DNA of 23,489 bases from CAJXUU01 sp963975265. GTDB lineage: Bacteria > Bacteroidota > Bacteroidia > Chitinophagales > Saprospiraceae. Location: NCBI GenBank assembly GCA_963975265.1, contig CAXBGT010000069.1:1-23489 (forward strand), given 5' to 3'. Every line of letters begins with the position of its first letter. Positions within the stretch are counted from its first letter, which is position 1. The notes below the pieces were generated by a model. That model searched no databases, was not told the origin of the DNA, and worked only from the letters and a program-made list of their open reading frames with translations. A program made the translations under genes and the position numbers. Below are positions 14,813 to 22,722 of this stretch, one piece after another.

Positions 14813-15451
14813 ATGAACGAATATTCACCTAGAGAAGAAAGCTTAAACATTGTTTCTCATGCCATTGGGTTCTTGTTGAGCACTATTGCTCTGATTCTAC
14901 TGATTATACGTGCAGCGGCAACTGGTAGTGTTTGGAATACGGTAAGTGTCATTATATTCGGATTGAGTTTGATGCTACTATATGCGGCTTCTACATTATA
15001 CCATAGCGCTAAAAGGAAAGAAGTAAGAAACAGGTTGAAAATTTTTGACCATGCAGCTATCTACGTTCTCATTGCAGGAACTTATACCCCTTTTACTCTG
15101 ATCACTCTAAATGGTACTTTTGGCTGGATAGTTTTTGGGGTTTCTTGGGGAATGGCATTAATTGGAATCATATTGAAGCTTTTCTTTACAGGGAAATACG
15201 GTGCAATTTCTACCTTGATGTATGTACTTATGGGATGGATGATTGTATTTGCTATACAGCCATTACTTAATAGTTTACCATTAGAAGGTGTGCAGTGGCT
15301 TTTTGCAGGAGGGGTGTCTTACACTATTGGCGCTGTGATTTACAGCATAAAAAAAATAAAATTCAACCACGCTATCTTTCATTTATTTGTCTTGTTTGGT
15401 AGTTTTTGTCATTTTTATTCTGTGTACTTTTATGTACTGGTAAGTAGATAA
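14813..15451 (+). CDS. Hemolysin III / PAQR-family membrane protein
   Basis: A 212-residue protein with seven membrane segments, belonging to the YqfA/hemolysin III branch of the PAQR family. It keeps the family's conserved polar residues: the first block SHAIGF, the SxxxH motif in ASTLYHS, the Asp of IFDHAAIYVLIAGTYTPFT, and the last-helix HAIFHLFVLFGSFCHFYSVY with the His residues of the zinc site. Eukaryotic relatives are adiponectin receptors with ceramidase-like activity; bacterial members have been tied to membrane-lipid homeostasis, and the hemolysin name is historical. The start ATG 14813 fits the family (E-E-x-x-N-x-x-S-H). It is a single gene with a gene-free leader of about 400 bases. 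Confidence 0.92.
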   Translation: MNEYSPREESLNIVSHAIGFLLSTIALILLIIRAAATGSVWNTVSVIIFGLSLMLLYAASTLYHSAKRKEVRNRLKIFDHAAIYVLIAGTYTPFTLITLNGTFGWIVFGVSWGMALIGIILKLFFTGKYGAISTLMYVLMGWMIVFAIQPLLNSLPLEGVQWLFAGGVSYTIGAVIYSIKKIKFNHAIFHLFVLFGSFCHFYSVYFYVLVSR

Positions 15452-15735
15452 TTAGCAGCTACTAAGGTGTCCCGGATTTTTTTGCACTGTTAAGCGCGTA
15501 GAATTTCAATAAGGGTAATCCGAGCTGCGTCCTAGTTTCAGAAATTAATTAAGGATCCATTTTTGGCGGAATTTATGATCAAAAATGATGACAAAATTAT
15601 CCATTGCTTTTCCATTATTCATCCTCCAGAGGAGTTGCAACAATTGAATGGAATTATTAAACACTAATTTATCACAAGGAGATACAAAATTAATATTCAG
15701 TTTTTCACAGTTTTTGTATTAATAGGGTAGCGCAA

Positions 15736-15960
15736 GTGTTTATCTCTGTTGAGGACACAGATATTGTTAAAATAACATCAAAGCATAAAACACATGGAAT
15801 GGTGAGTAGAATGTATATCACATGTCAGCTGATTTTATTAAAGAAAGAAGAGCTAAGAAGATTGGAAACGGGTATGCCTCTTTATGGTTGTAAACTGATT
15901 AAAATATTCAATTTACAAAGTCACAAAGACCGATCCAACACACTTAATTTTTTATCTTAA
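15736..15960 (+). CDS. Doubtful small ORF, possibly a gene fragment
   Basis: A 74-codon frame from GTG 15736, reading FISVEDTDIVKITSKHKTHG, then LILLKKEELRRLETGMPLYG and CKLIKIFNLQSHK. The alternation of charged and hydrophobic residues is protein-like, and a hydrophobic-charged helix is visible in the middle, but there is no ATG, no clear ribosome site and no family match. The frame is open a little further upstream, so it may be the tail of a decayed gene. Upstream (15571-15663) a 30-codon ATG frame ends in ELQQLNGIIKH; it might be another piece. Confidence 0.25.
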   Translation: MFISVEDTDIVKITSKHKTHGMVSRMYITCQLILLKKEELRRLETGMPLYGCKLIKIFNLQSHKDRSNTLNFLS

Positions 15961-16031
15961 TCATAAGTCACATGATACTGATAGAACGAAATATCTATCA
16001 AATTAGCCAAGTGAACTAAAACCACAAAGAA

Positions 16032-16484
16032 CTAAGTTAACTCTATAATAGCACGCAAAATATCCCGCCTACTAATTTGTCCGACCAATTTATTGTTTTC
16101 ATCCATGACCAATAACCTCTTAAAAGGCGAGGAAATGAAAACTGACGCCACATCCAAGATATTCTGATTGACACTAATGGATTTCATCACGTTTGACATA
16201 TACCTGGATACCGTATTTTGCGTTGTGGGCAATTGATTGTAGACATTTCCAAATAATACATTTAAGCAATCTTTATCGTCAATTAATCCGATTACTTGAC
16301 CAGCATCATTGAGCACAGGGGCACCTGAGATTCTATTGTCTAATAATGATTTAATGACAACGTTAATGTCTGTATCCTCTTTGAAAGTGATCAAATCTCG
16401 TGTCATATACTCCTCCACCGATGGAGTTTGATTTGCAGCTTGCTTGTTATCCTTCTCTACTAATTTGTTTTGGAAATTTTTCAT
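16032..16484 (-). CDS. CBS-domain pair protein
   Basis: A 150-residue soluble protein made almost wholly of two CBS domains. The first covers about residues 24-78 (VEEYMTRDLITFKEDTDINV, RISGAPVLNDAGQVIGLIDD). The second covers about 90-148 (VSRYMSNVMKSISVNQNILD, FKRLLVMDENNKLVGQISRR, DILRAI). CBS pairs form a Bateman module that binds adenosine nucleotides (AMP, ATP, SAM) and usually controls a partner. No catalytic domain is fused, so the partner is unknown. The basic, Gln-rich N-terminal 20 residues are probably flexible. The gene-free stretch 16485-16794 on its upstream side is very AT-rich (with a run of ATAAATA near 16530) and should hold the divergent promoters of this gene and the MscS-type gene. 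Confidence 0.9.
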   Translation of the reverse strand: MKNFQNKLVEKDNKQAANQTPSVEEYMTRDLITFKEDTDINVVIKSLLDNRISGAPVLNDAGQVIGLIDDKDCLNVLFGNVYNQLPTTQNTVSRYMSNVMKSISVNQNILDVASVFISSPFKRLLVMDENNKLVGQISRRDILRAIIELT

Positions 16485-16794
16485 ATCTCATTTTTGTGTC
16501 ATCAAGAAAAAGTAATATGTTTTAAGGTTAATAAATAAATAATAAATAATGAAATATATTTAAATGTCTTTTAAAAATTATCCTATTAATTGAATTGATG
16601 TAAGATTTTTGATAAATAGGTTTACCAATGTATAAATAGGTCATTAGGTCAGACTAAGTAATAGTTTTGTGAGATCTTATATCAGTTTTGGACAAGGGTG
16701 GACAAATCTAATCGGATAAAAGGGACTATTGTAATGTGTTATTATTGATAATTTGACACCTTTGGTGGCGTAAGCTTTAAAATATGTAAATTCT

Positions 16795-17292
16795 ATGGAA
16801 GATTATAAATTGCAATTAGTTGAATCAGCGGTATCTATTATTATCCTCATATTCGTATCCAGTTCTATACAGCAATTAATTGAGAAAGCCGGTGTGAAAT
16901 TCTCCTACGATAAGACAAGGGTAAAATTAGTGAAGAAGATGATGTCTTTGATAATATTTTTGATCTTTATTGGGATCTTCTTATTAATCTGGGGAATAGC
17001 TCCGTCGCAATTAGCCGGATATCTCGCTTCACTATTTACTGTTGTAGGAATTGCATTTTTGGCGCAATGGTCCATTTTGTCAAACATCTCTTCGACTTTA
17101 ATTATTTTCTTCAATCATCAAGTAAGTATAGGAGACACCATAGAGATTCTAGACAAAGATTATCAGATAGAAGGAAAGGTAAGCGACATCGGGATATTCT
17201 TTATTATTATCAAGATAAGTTCTAATGAATATGTATCGTTGCCTAGCAATGTATTTATGCAAAAAATGGTGAAAAAGATAAAAGATAAATGA
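16795..17292 (+). CDS. Short MscS-type mechanosensitive channel protein
   Basis: A 165-residue membrane protein. Hydrophobic segments lie at about residues 8-26, 46-68 and 70-108. The last one runs into the MscS pore-helix and beta-domain signature: GIAFLAQWSILSNISSTLII, then FFNHQVSIGDTIEI, EGKVSDIGIFFIIIK and YVSLPSNVFMQKMV. E. coli MscS has 286 residues; here the large C-terminal alpha/beta domain is missing, leaving the pore and beta domain. The end is basic (KKIKDK) and the reading frame closes normally, so the shortness seems real rather than a frameshift. It would open under membrane tension to release solutes if it still forms a ring. It is divergent from the CBS gene. Confidence 0.85.
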   Translation: MEDYKLQLVESAVSIIILIFVSSSIQQLIEKAGVKFSYDKTRVKLVKKMMSLIIFLIFIGIFLLIWGIAPSQLAGYLASLFTVVGIAFLAQWSILSNISSTLIIFFNHQVSIGDTIEILDKDYQIEGKVSDIGIFFIIIKISSNEYVSLPSNVFMQKMVKKIKDK

Positions 17293-17353
17293 CTTATCTA
17301 ACAATAACAACTCATCTAATTACTAGCGGATAAAGTCATGCGATCCCTTATAT

Positions 17354-17382
17354 CTTAAGTTATCTTGGTTCCTCAACTTAAG
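17354..17382 (+). terminator. Inverted repeat between convergent genes
   Basis: CTTAAGTT (17354-17361) and AACTTAAG (17375-17382) are perfect complements around a 13-base loop, between the ends of the MscS-type gene and the DinB-like gene. The stem is AT-rich and lacks a direct T-run (a T-run follows at about 17414), so this is a weak terminator candidate. Confidence 0.35.
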
Positions 17383-17495
17383 TGGACATTTAAAATCATT
17401 AGCTAAGCCCTCTATTTTTTTAATTCAACAAATCAACAACTCATCAATTGAATAACTCCACAAATTACGAAGTGTACTGAAAGTTGCAATGGCCA

Positions 17496-17966
17496 TCATT
17501 CTCCCATCAAAACCATCTTCTTTATAATAACCATCTGCCCAAAGTGATAATAACAATGCTCGATCATCGCATTGATATTCGTTCGGTAGGATCCATAATC
17601 CTCCTTCACAAAAGGACTTTCTAGTTGCTCATCACTCATATTATCGATGTATAAACCGAACTTCTCAGCATTGGCAAAGAAGCTAGTTCTCAATGTTTCC
17701 CAGTCTTCTTCGGAATTGATAGGTTCCATATCGAAACTAAATTTGTCACGTATTGTCAACTCCCCACCGTCAAATACTTCAAGCACCCCATGAACGTAAT
17801 AATTCAGATGGAAAGTAAGTGCAGCAAGCGTGTTCAGTGAACTTATTTTGGTAGTTGCTTGCTTCATGGTCAGATCAGAAATTTGCTCTTTGATATTGGT
17901 AAAAGCAATTGACTTACCATCAAGGATAACTTCTCGGAAGCGCTTTGCTAGGTCTTTTGATCTCAT
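17496..17966 (-). CDS. DinB-like / DUF1572-type protein
   Basis: A 156-residue cytoplasmic four-helix-bundle protein. It has the order of small DinB-like proteins: RFREVILDGKSIAFTNIKEQ, then LNTLAALTFHLNYYVHGVLE with the first metal His, and IEHCYYHFGQMVIIKKMVL with the last His pair. DinB-like proteins bind a divalent metal with three His residues. Many are thiol-dependent transferases (bacillithiol or mycothiol branch), others are only DNA-damage-inducible by name. The substrate here is unknown. The start is ATG 17966, about 35 bases after a TAACTTTG promoter element. Confidence 0.75.
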   Translation of the reverse strand: MRSKDLAKRFREVILDGKSIAFTNIKEQISDLTMKQATTKISSLNTLAALTFHLNYYVHGVLEVFDGGELTIRDKFSFDMEPINSEEDWETLRTSFFANAEKFGLYIDNMSDEQLESPFVKEDYGSYRTNINAMIEHCYYHFGQMVIIKKMVLMGE

Positions 17967-18001
17967 AGATATTTAAGATGTAGTAGATTTCATAGTGGTT
18001 G

Positions 18002-18009
18002 CAAAGTTA
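18002..18009 (-). promoter_or_regulatory. Promoter -7 element for the DinB-like gene
   Basis: The minus strand reads TAACTTTG, an exact TAnnTTTG match 35 bases before the ATG at 17966. No convincing TTG box at the usual distance is seen. The stretch 18010-18395 contains no gene or repeat that I can support. Confidence 0.5.
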
Positions 18010-18395
18010 TGGTTTTCTGAGGTTGTGTAAATAAGAGCAACTGCATGTTTTGAAAATAGGCTTTTGAAATCATTTTTGTATTTTAGTGTAGTGATTGTTG
18101 ATTACCAATATTATATAGTTGTGTAGATGTATCTTTCTGGTATAGTGGGTTTTATGATTTTATTATTTACGGTGAATTATGATGTATATTTGTTTGTGTG
18201 ATGGATGTATAAGTCGGTGGGTGCCATTAAAGCATACTATTCTTGCATTCCCTTTGAAGCATTCACCATTGGAAAAAATCCAAACAACAGTTTCTAGTCA
18301 TCTGTATGTAAAAAAAGAAATACTCTAACAAGTGTGATTTATAGACAGGTCTTGCGAATAACTAGCTAAACAAGTTTCACTACATAAATCGCATT

Positions 18396-18624
18396 ATGAA
18401 AATTATCAAAATTTGCACTTTTCTATTTTTTTCTGCGCTGGGGAGCACCTGTTGATTATGTCGCAGGTTTGAAACCAATAGGTAGATCGATGATTCTTTT
18501 GATCGGAAGCGAAGACTTAGCTTTTTCGTCCAAAGCAACGACAAAAGTCATTTTAGAAAACAGTAATGCAGAACTTCAAATAATTATTCTGGCTTCACAG
18601 AATGGTGTAAAACAAAATACGTAA
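18396..18624 (+). pseudogene. Alpha/beta hydrolase remnant
   Basis: ATG 18396 opens a signal-peptide-like run, MKIIKICTFLFFSALGSTC, which meets a TGA at once. In the next frame a domain tail follows: DYVAGLKPIGRSMILLIGSE, then DLAFSSKATTKVILENSNAE, LQIIILASQNGVKQNT and TAA. The GSED block looks like the late strand and acid residue of alpha/beta hydrolases or serine peptidases. Where the catalytic His is expected (ASHNxxKQ) a Gln stands. So the remnant has a start fused to a C-terminal piece by deletion and frameshift, plus a lost catalytic residue. It ends 37 bases before the sigma factor gene. The family call is from the pattern only. Confidence 0.5.
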
Positions 18625-18661
18625 TCCCTTATTTTTTCAAGGATTCGTTTAGAAAATAGCA

Positions 18662-19168
18662 ATGGATAAACAAGAGCAAAAGCAATTTTTTCAAGAAATT
18701 ATTACACAACATAAAGGTATTCTGTTCAAAGTTGCCCGTGGTTACTGCCCACAAGAAGATGAAAGGAAAGACCTTATGCAAGAAATGATGATTCAGATAT
18801 GGCTGTCTATTCACAAATACAACGAACAGTATAAAATTTCAACGTGGTTATATCGTATTTCTCTAAATGTAGCTATTTCGTTTTACCGAAAGAATGCCAC
18901 TCGCGTTACTAAATTTAGCGTATTGAATGAACATACCGTAGATCTACCAATTGAAGATAAAACGGAAAATGAACGGGAACTCCTCTTATTGGAGCAATTT
19001 ATAAGTGAACTGAAAGAGATTGAGAAAGCATTGATGATACTGTATTTGGAAGATAAAAGCCATAATGAAATTGCCGAAATATTAGGGATTTCCTTAAGTA
19101 ATGTTGGAACAAAAATAGGACGAATAAAGAATAAATTGAAAAAGAGATTCTCACAATTAAAAGCATAG
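18662..19168 (+). CDS. ECF-type RNA polymerase sigma factor
   Basis: A 168-residue sigma-70-family factor of the extracytoplasmic-function class. Region 2 covers about residues 15-80: ILFKVARGYCPQEDERKDLM, QEMMIQIWLSIHKY and ISTWLYRISLNVAISFYRK, the core-binding and -10-recognising part. Region 4 covers about 110-165, with the HTH EIAEILGISLSNVGTKIGRI and a basic end, KNKLKKRF. A short acidic linker (PIEDKTENERELLLLEQF) joins them. It directs polymerase to a dedicated promoter set. The next gene starts four bases after its stop and encodes a membrane protein, which is the usual place of an anti-sigma partner. Confidence 0.92.
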   Translation: MDKQEQKQFFQEIITQHKGILFKVARGYCPQEDERKDLMQEMMIQIWLSIHKYNEQYKISTWLYRISLNVAISFYRKNATRVTKFSVLNEHTVDLPIEDKTENERELLLLEQFISELKEIEKALMILYLEDKSHNEIAEILGISLSNVGTKIGRIKNKLKKRFSQLKA

Positions 19169-19172
19169 AATA

Positions 19173-19847
19173 ATGAACGAATTTGAATTAAAAAATCTTT
19201 GGCAAACAGCAAATGATAAATTGGACGAAAGTCATTTGCTAAATAAGAAAAATACGGAGGATATAACTCGAATTAAACTTTATAATGTTTTAGGTGCAAT
19301 GAAACCCGTTAAGATATTTACGATATTGATTGGTTTTTTGTGGGTAGGTATTGGTGCAACTGTATTGAGCGGAATTTATACTTACGCATTTTCGGAAGCT
19401 AACAAATTTTTTCTTTTTGCTGCTACTGCGCAAATCTTGCTTACCGCTATTGCATTGTTTATTTACATCTTTCAACTGACCAAAATATACCAAGTTGAAG
19501 TTGACGAACCAATTCTGCAAACACAAAGTAAATTGGTACAACTAAAAATTTCAACGCTCTGGGCGACAAGGATTCTACTCTTACAGCTTCCTCTTTGGAC
19601 AATCTTTTGGTGGAACGAAACTTTGCTGACTGACTGGAGTTTTTACCAATGGTTAATCACATTATCTTTTACAGTTTCATTTACTTTTTTTGCGATTTGG
19701 CTTTTCTTCAACATCAAATATGAAAACAGGAATAAAAAATGGTTTAAGCTCATCTTTAACGGAAGAGAATGGACTCCATTAATGAAGTCAATGGAATTGT
19801 TGGAGGAAATAGATGAGTATAAGAATGACGCAAACACCAGTACTTGA
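19173..19847 (+). CDS. Membrane protein, probable partner (anti-sigma) of the ECF factor
   Basis: A 224-residue protein. A soluble, charged N-terminal part (residues 1-42: FELKNLWQTANDKLDESHLL...) is followed by four hydrophobic segments at about 46-68, 76-98, 128-148 and 155-178, and a basic-acidic cytoplasmic tail ending EEIDEYKNDANTST. It lacks the zinc-binding HxxxCxxC of classic ZAS anti-sigma factors. The four-base gap to the sigma gene and the soluble N-terminal helix with membrane part fit a membrane-tethered regulator seen next to ECF genes in Bacteroidota. The role is inferred from position; nothing in the sequence proves sigma binding. Confidence 0.7.
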   Translation: MNEFELKNLWQTANDKLDESHLLNKKNTEDITRIKLYNVLGAMKPVKIFTILIGFLWVGIGATVLSGIYTYAFSEANKFFLFAATAQILLTAIALFIYIFQLTKIYQVEVDEPILQTQSKLVQLKISTLWATRILLLQLPLWTIFWWNETLLTDWSFYQWLITLSFTVSFTFFAIWLFFNIKYENRNKKWFKLIFNGREWTPLMKSMELLEEIDEYKNDANTST

Positions 19848-19890
19848 TAAACGCGATGGTGACATAGGGCCTGCCAGGAGGAATTTCGCA

Positions 19891-19959
19891 ATGCAAGAAC
19901 TGTTTACCAACTTTGTAGAGCAGTATTTCTTGGTAATTATTATAGGACTGATTAAGTAG
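19891..19959 (+). CDS. Possible 22-residue hydrophobic peptide with a strong ribosome site
   Basis: ATG 19891 opens MQELFTNFVEQYFLVIIIGL plus two residues and a TAG at 19957. A near-perfect Shine-Dalgarno sequence, AGGAGG (19876-19881), lies nine bases before the ATG; such sites are rare in Bacteroidota, where AT-rich leaders are common. It follows the sigma/partner operon by 43 bases, ahead of the terminator at 20014. The C-terminal half is hydrophobic enough to touch a membrane. It may also be chance in an AT-rich end. Confidence 0.3.
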   Translation: MQELFTNFVEQYFLVIIIGLIK

Positions 19960-20013
19960 TTTATGGAAAAATGTTTCTTTTTGTTGACTACTGCTAGGAA
20001 AATAAGCAAAAAA

Positions 20014-20039
20014 AAAGCCATCTCAGACGAGATAGCTTT
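20014..20039. terminator. Bidirectional rho-independent terminator
   Basis: AAAGCCATCTC (20014-20024), loop AGAC, GAGATAGCTTT (20029-20039): ten pairs with one mismatch. On the minus strand it is followed by nine T residues (20008-20016 read as A), a strong terminator for the small minus-strand ORF at 20072-20146. On the plus strand the T-rich tail is weaker but can close the sigma operon. Confidence 0.85.
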
Positions 20040-20071
20040 CTTTAAATTTTGTAATTATAAACTAAGTATTT

Positions 20072-20146
20072 CTATCTAGTTTTAGTTGCTGGCGTAGCAG
20101 GTGCTGGTACCACAACTGTTCTTATAAATCTTCTCTTAAAAATCAT
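20072..20146 (-). CDS. Possible 24-residue microprotein, basic N-terminus and Pro/Ala tail
   Basis: On the minus strand ATG 20146 starts MIFKRRFIRT. A Val run and a Pro-Ala-Thr-rich tail follow (PAPATPATK), and a TAG is at 20072-20074. The first half carries four basic residues among hydrophobic ones. The strong terminator at 20014-20039 lies 33 bases after the stop. Upstream, about 50 bases before the ATG, GATATTTG matches the -7 form in 7 of 8 places, with TTG about 20 bases before it. Promoter, short frame and terminator together suggest a dedicated short transcript. It could instead be a small RNA. No family is known to me. Confidence 0.4.
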   Translation of the reverse strand: MIFKRRFIRTVVVPAPATPATKTR

Positions 20147-20703
20147 ATTTATTTATTTAATTATTGTTCATATTGTATTAAGGTGCAAATATCAGATTAT
20201 TAAACGCACAATACAATAGTTTGTTCAAGTTTAATTTATTTAATTAATGTTTTGAATTGTCCCTATATTTAATGATGTGCGGAATTAAATGCGTTAGTTG
20301 TGTGCTTTTCGTATATTTATATTGTGTATGGTGATTTGGGCAATTCAGTACACTGCAGATTGATTTAAACGGAACATATATGTAAAAATATATGTCGTAT
20401 CGAGTCTCCAAACTTTAACATTTAGCTAAGACTTTATTGTGTGCGAGTATGAAGATAAATGTGAAATACTTGTAAGGGATACCATTATTAATGCAAAACC
20501 TTCTCAATCTTGTTTTGGTTTGAAAACCTTATTATTTATACCTTAGAGTCAGATTGCATGCTAAGATCATTAAGTTAGTAGACCGATTGTGCTCATTTTT
20601 TATATTGATAATCCAGGCGAATAGTGGTGTAGTTAAGTTACTAATTAGCCGTTATTAACCGTTAAGATCGTCTAGAGGCTGATGTTTCGAGGTTGTTGCT
20701 AAA
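20147..20703. other. Gene-free stretch with one inverted repeat
   Basis: No coding frame can be supported here. ACATATAT (20374-20381) and ATATATGT (20388-20395) form an AT-only stem around six bases. The part at 20147-20240 should hold the promoter of the minus-strand microprotein. CCGTTATTAACCGTTAAG near 20649 is a short double CCGTTA motif. Confidence 0.4.
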
Positions 20704-20821
20704 ATGATTCTGATAAGAGAATTAGCAAAAGTGGGAAGTTTTATAAAGAATGGGTACGGTTATAACAAAGTTAAGCTCCAGAGGTCAAGTAGAAATGTTG
20801 ACGAATCGGTAAATAAGAGAA

Positions 20822-21196
20822 ATCGAATACTGGCTCGATCGGCAGAAACTGACGTGATAAAGATTAAGTTTTATAGTGCTCAAAAAGTGATGATGGTAGA
20901 GATCAATAGTAAGGGCTTAAAATTTCAAACAGTGCACGGTCGACCCGACCTAATTGCAAGATTTGAATATCTGCAAGCGGGACATCGGCGATGCCAACCG
21001 GACTTCCTCACAATCATGCGACGATCGAATGTTTAATGATTAGGATCGAATACTGGCTCGACCGCCAGAGATGAGATTGAAAATGTTTCCTATATTGAGA
21101 TGAAAATAATATCAATTACGGGATCAACAAAGTCATCAGAATCGATAAATGGAGCACGGTTCACGGAACCTAATTACAGATCAAAAATATCTGAAA
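20822..21196 (+). repeat. Diverged tandem duplication, unit about 220 bases
   Basis: Twenty-five bases starting ATCGAATACTGGCTCGA at 20822 recur at 21045 with two mismatches, and a second pair (CACGGT...CTAATT...ATATCTG) sits at 20935-20976 and 21155-21196. Spacings of 223 and 220 show one old duplication that has drifted elsewhere. A 110-codon frame (20704-21036) overlaps the first unit and is richer in Lys, Arg and Ser than the neighbours. It does not continue in the second unit, so I do not call it a gene. Confidence 0.65.
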
Positions 21197-21253
21197 TGAT
21201 AAAATTTAGATTTGGAGTTAGAGGAGAATAAGATGAACCGAGATGATAAAAGT

Positions 21254-21329
21254 CCGTAGCTTAACAATGGATAAAACAGAATATAGCCTTGTCAGGCTAG
21301 ACTCAGTTTATCCTGAGCCGTTAGCTTCC
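21254..21329 (-). other. attC-like palindromic site e (minus strand)
   Basis: Read on the minus strand, downstream of the T9SS gene: GGAAGCTAAC, then GGATAAA, TAGCCT, loop GACA, AGGCTA, TTTATCC and GTTAAGCTACGG. On the plus strand the outer arms are at 21269-21275 and 21307-21313, and the inner arms at 21284-21289 and 21294-21299. AAC to GTT spans 60 bp. Two paired stems with unpaired spacers repeat the plan of site d. It may also serve as a terminator, but it has no T-run. No matching start box was found upstream of the T9SS gene. Confidence 0.42.
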
Positions 21330-21419
21330 ATATAAATTATACCATAGGCTTCTTATTTCAACACCGTTAGCAATTACAAAATTGAGGGTTTTATTTGACA
21401 GTAGGTCCAGAAAACCACT

Positions 21420-22469
21420 TCATTGTTTGATCACTTTATCTACCCATAGGAGTTGCCCATTTTGGACTGCTTTCAATAGATATATTCCTGGGGGATAATC
21501 ATTCCCGTCGAAAGAGATTTTACTTACTTTATGGTTCAACTGTTGACTGCTTAATAATTCACCATTTAAGTTGAACAATTGAATACTTAACTCCATATTA
21601 TCTGCAAAATCAAAATATACATCAATATTGCCTTGCGCCGGATTCGGATATACACGATGGTTTAGATCATGCAACTTTATATAAACATGGACAATTTTCG
21701 AATATTCAAATTGTTCATCTTCATCGATTTGCTTTAGGCGATAATAGTTATTATTTGTCTGTGGTTTTTGATGTACAAAAATGTAGGATTGCCCATTTCT
21801 GTCAGATCCCGATGCTTCAATAGTTCCTATGGTCTGAAATGTTTTTCCGTCGAAGGAATTTTCAATTTCAAAATGCGAAGCCCCTATTTCAGGTTCTGTT
21901 TCAAAATTTAATTCAATCGCAGAACCATTTTCAATCACTTTAGCATCGAATGAGGAAAGTTTAATCGGTAGTGGACTTAATGGCTCATCTATTGAAACAC
22001 GAAACCACCAATCCAGGCCATAACTGGCGCAACCATCCGTTTTGTCAGCTCCAGACGGATAAGGATCAACCCAGGAAAGATTCAGTTGAAGAAGTGATCC
22101 TGCAGGACCTATGAGTTGAAAGATGTAGGCAGTACCTGAAGTTACAGTCCTGCTAGTGCCAGAGCCTGTTGCAAGATCCACAGTGACTTGATTGCCCCCT
22201 GCCAAGTTAACATTGTTAACTGTCCACATCGTCACACAATTAATATCTGTTAGAATCAAAGTGTGAAGTCCAGTTGTATTCCATTGTGGCCAAAAGGCAA
22301 TTTCCCAAACATCTCCATCTTCGCAAGCAACAAAACCTTGTCCCCAGGTCGGTGCTGATTCAGGCCAGTTTACACCATTGTTGGTTTCTGCGACTAGTTG
22401 ATCAATAATACAGGCTGATACTGTGCTTGAGAGTAACAGACAAAAAAGAATATTCATTAATTGTCTCAT
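21420..22469 (-). CDS. Secreted T9SS-sorted protein with Cys-rich N-terminal domain
   Basis: A 349-residue exported protein with a signal peptide over about residues 1-19 (LLLSSTVSA). Residues 20-165 form a beta-rich domain with several Cys and many Trp (NNGVNWPESAPTWGQGFVAC, VWEIAFWPQWNTTGLHTLIL), similar in feel to carbohydrate- or surface-binding jelly rolls, but I cannot name the family. A middle fibronectin-like domain follows (LPIKLSSFDAKVIENGSAIE, then SFDGKTFQTIGTIEASG and YYRLKQIDEDEQFEYSKIV), a common spacer in such proteins. The C-terminal T9SS type A sorting domain has VYPNPAQGNIDVYF, IQLFNLNGELL and YPPGIYLLKAV and ends VDKVIKQ. It should be surface-attached or released. Confidence 0.85.
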   Translation of the reverse strand: MRQLMNILFCLLLSSTVSACIIDQLVAETNNGVNWPESAPTWGQGFVACEDGDVWEIAFWPQWNTTGLHTLILTDINCVTMWTVNNVNLAGGNQVTVDLATGSGTSRTVTSGTAYIFQLIGPAGSLLQLNLSWVDPYPSGADKTDGCASYGLDWWFRVSIDEPLSPLPIKLSSFDAKVIENGSAIELNFETEPEIGASHFEIENSFDGKTFQTIGTIEASGSDRNGQSYIFVHQKPQTNNNYYRLKQIDEDEQFEYSKIVHVYIKLHDLNHRVYPNPAQGNIDVYFDFADNMELSIQLFNLNGELLSSQQLNHKVSKISFDGNDYPPGIYLLKAVQNGQLLWVDKVIKQ

Positions 22470-22673
22470 AATTTTAACTTTTATTGATTAATATTCAGTT
22501 AAAAAACACACGTGAAAGTTACGTAGATTTTATGACTTATGCAGAAATTAAATTTTCTCTAAACCTTTGAAGTCAAAAAGGGTAATAAGGTGCTTGTCCA
22601 AAACTCAACACTTCATAAACCAACTATATTTACACATAAATGACCAAGTAATTAACACAACCTTAAAACGCTG

Positions 22674-22681
22674 TATATTTG
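22674..22681 (+). promoter_or_regulatory. Promoter -7 element for the ABC transporter gene
   Basis: TATATTTG is an exact TAnnTTTG match 41 bases before ATG 22723. The -33 region is AT-rich without a clear TTG. Confidence 0.5.
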
Positions 22682-22722
22682 ATTTTATAAGAAAATAGAG
22701 AATATTAAAAATTGCAATAAAA

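Noticed and set aside
15467..15490. TGTCCCGGATTTTTTTGCAC as an insertion-sequence end
   Set aside because: It resembles a transposon terminus, but no partner end, target duplication or transposase is near.
20704..21036. 110-codon plus-strand frame as a gene
   Set aside because: It overlaps a diverged tandem repeat, is not open in the second repeat unit, and shows no recognisable domain or ribosome site.
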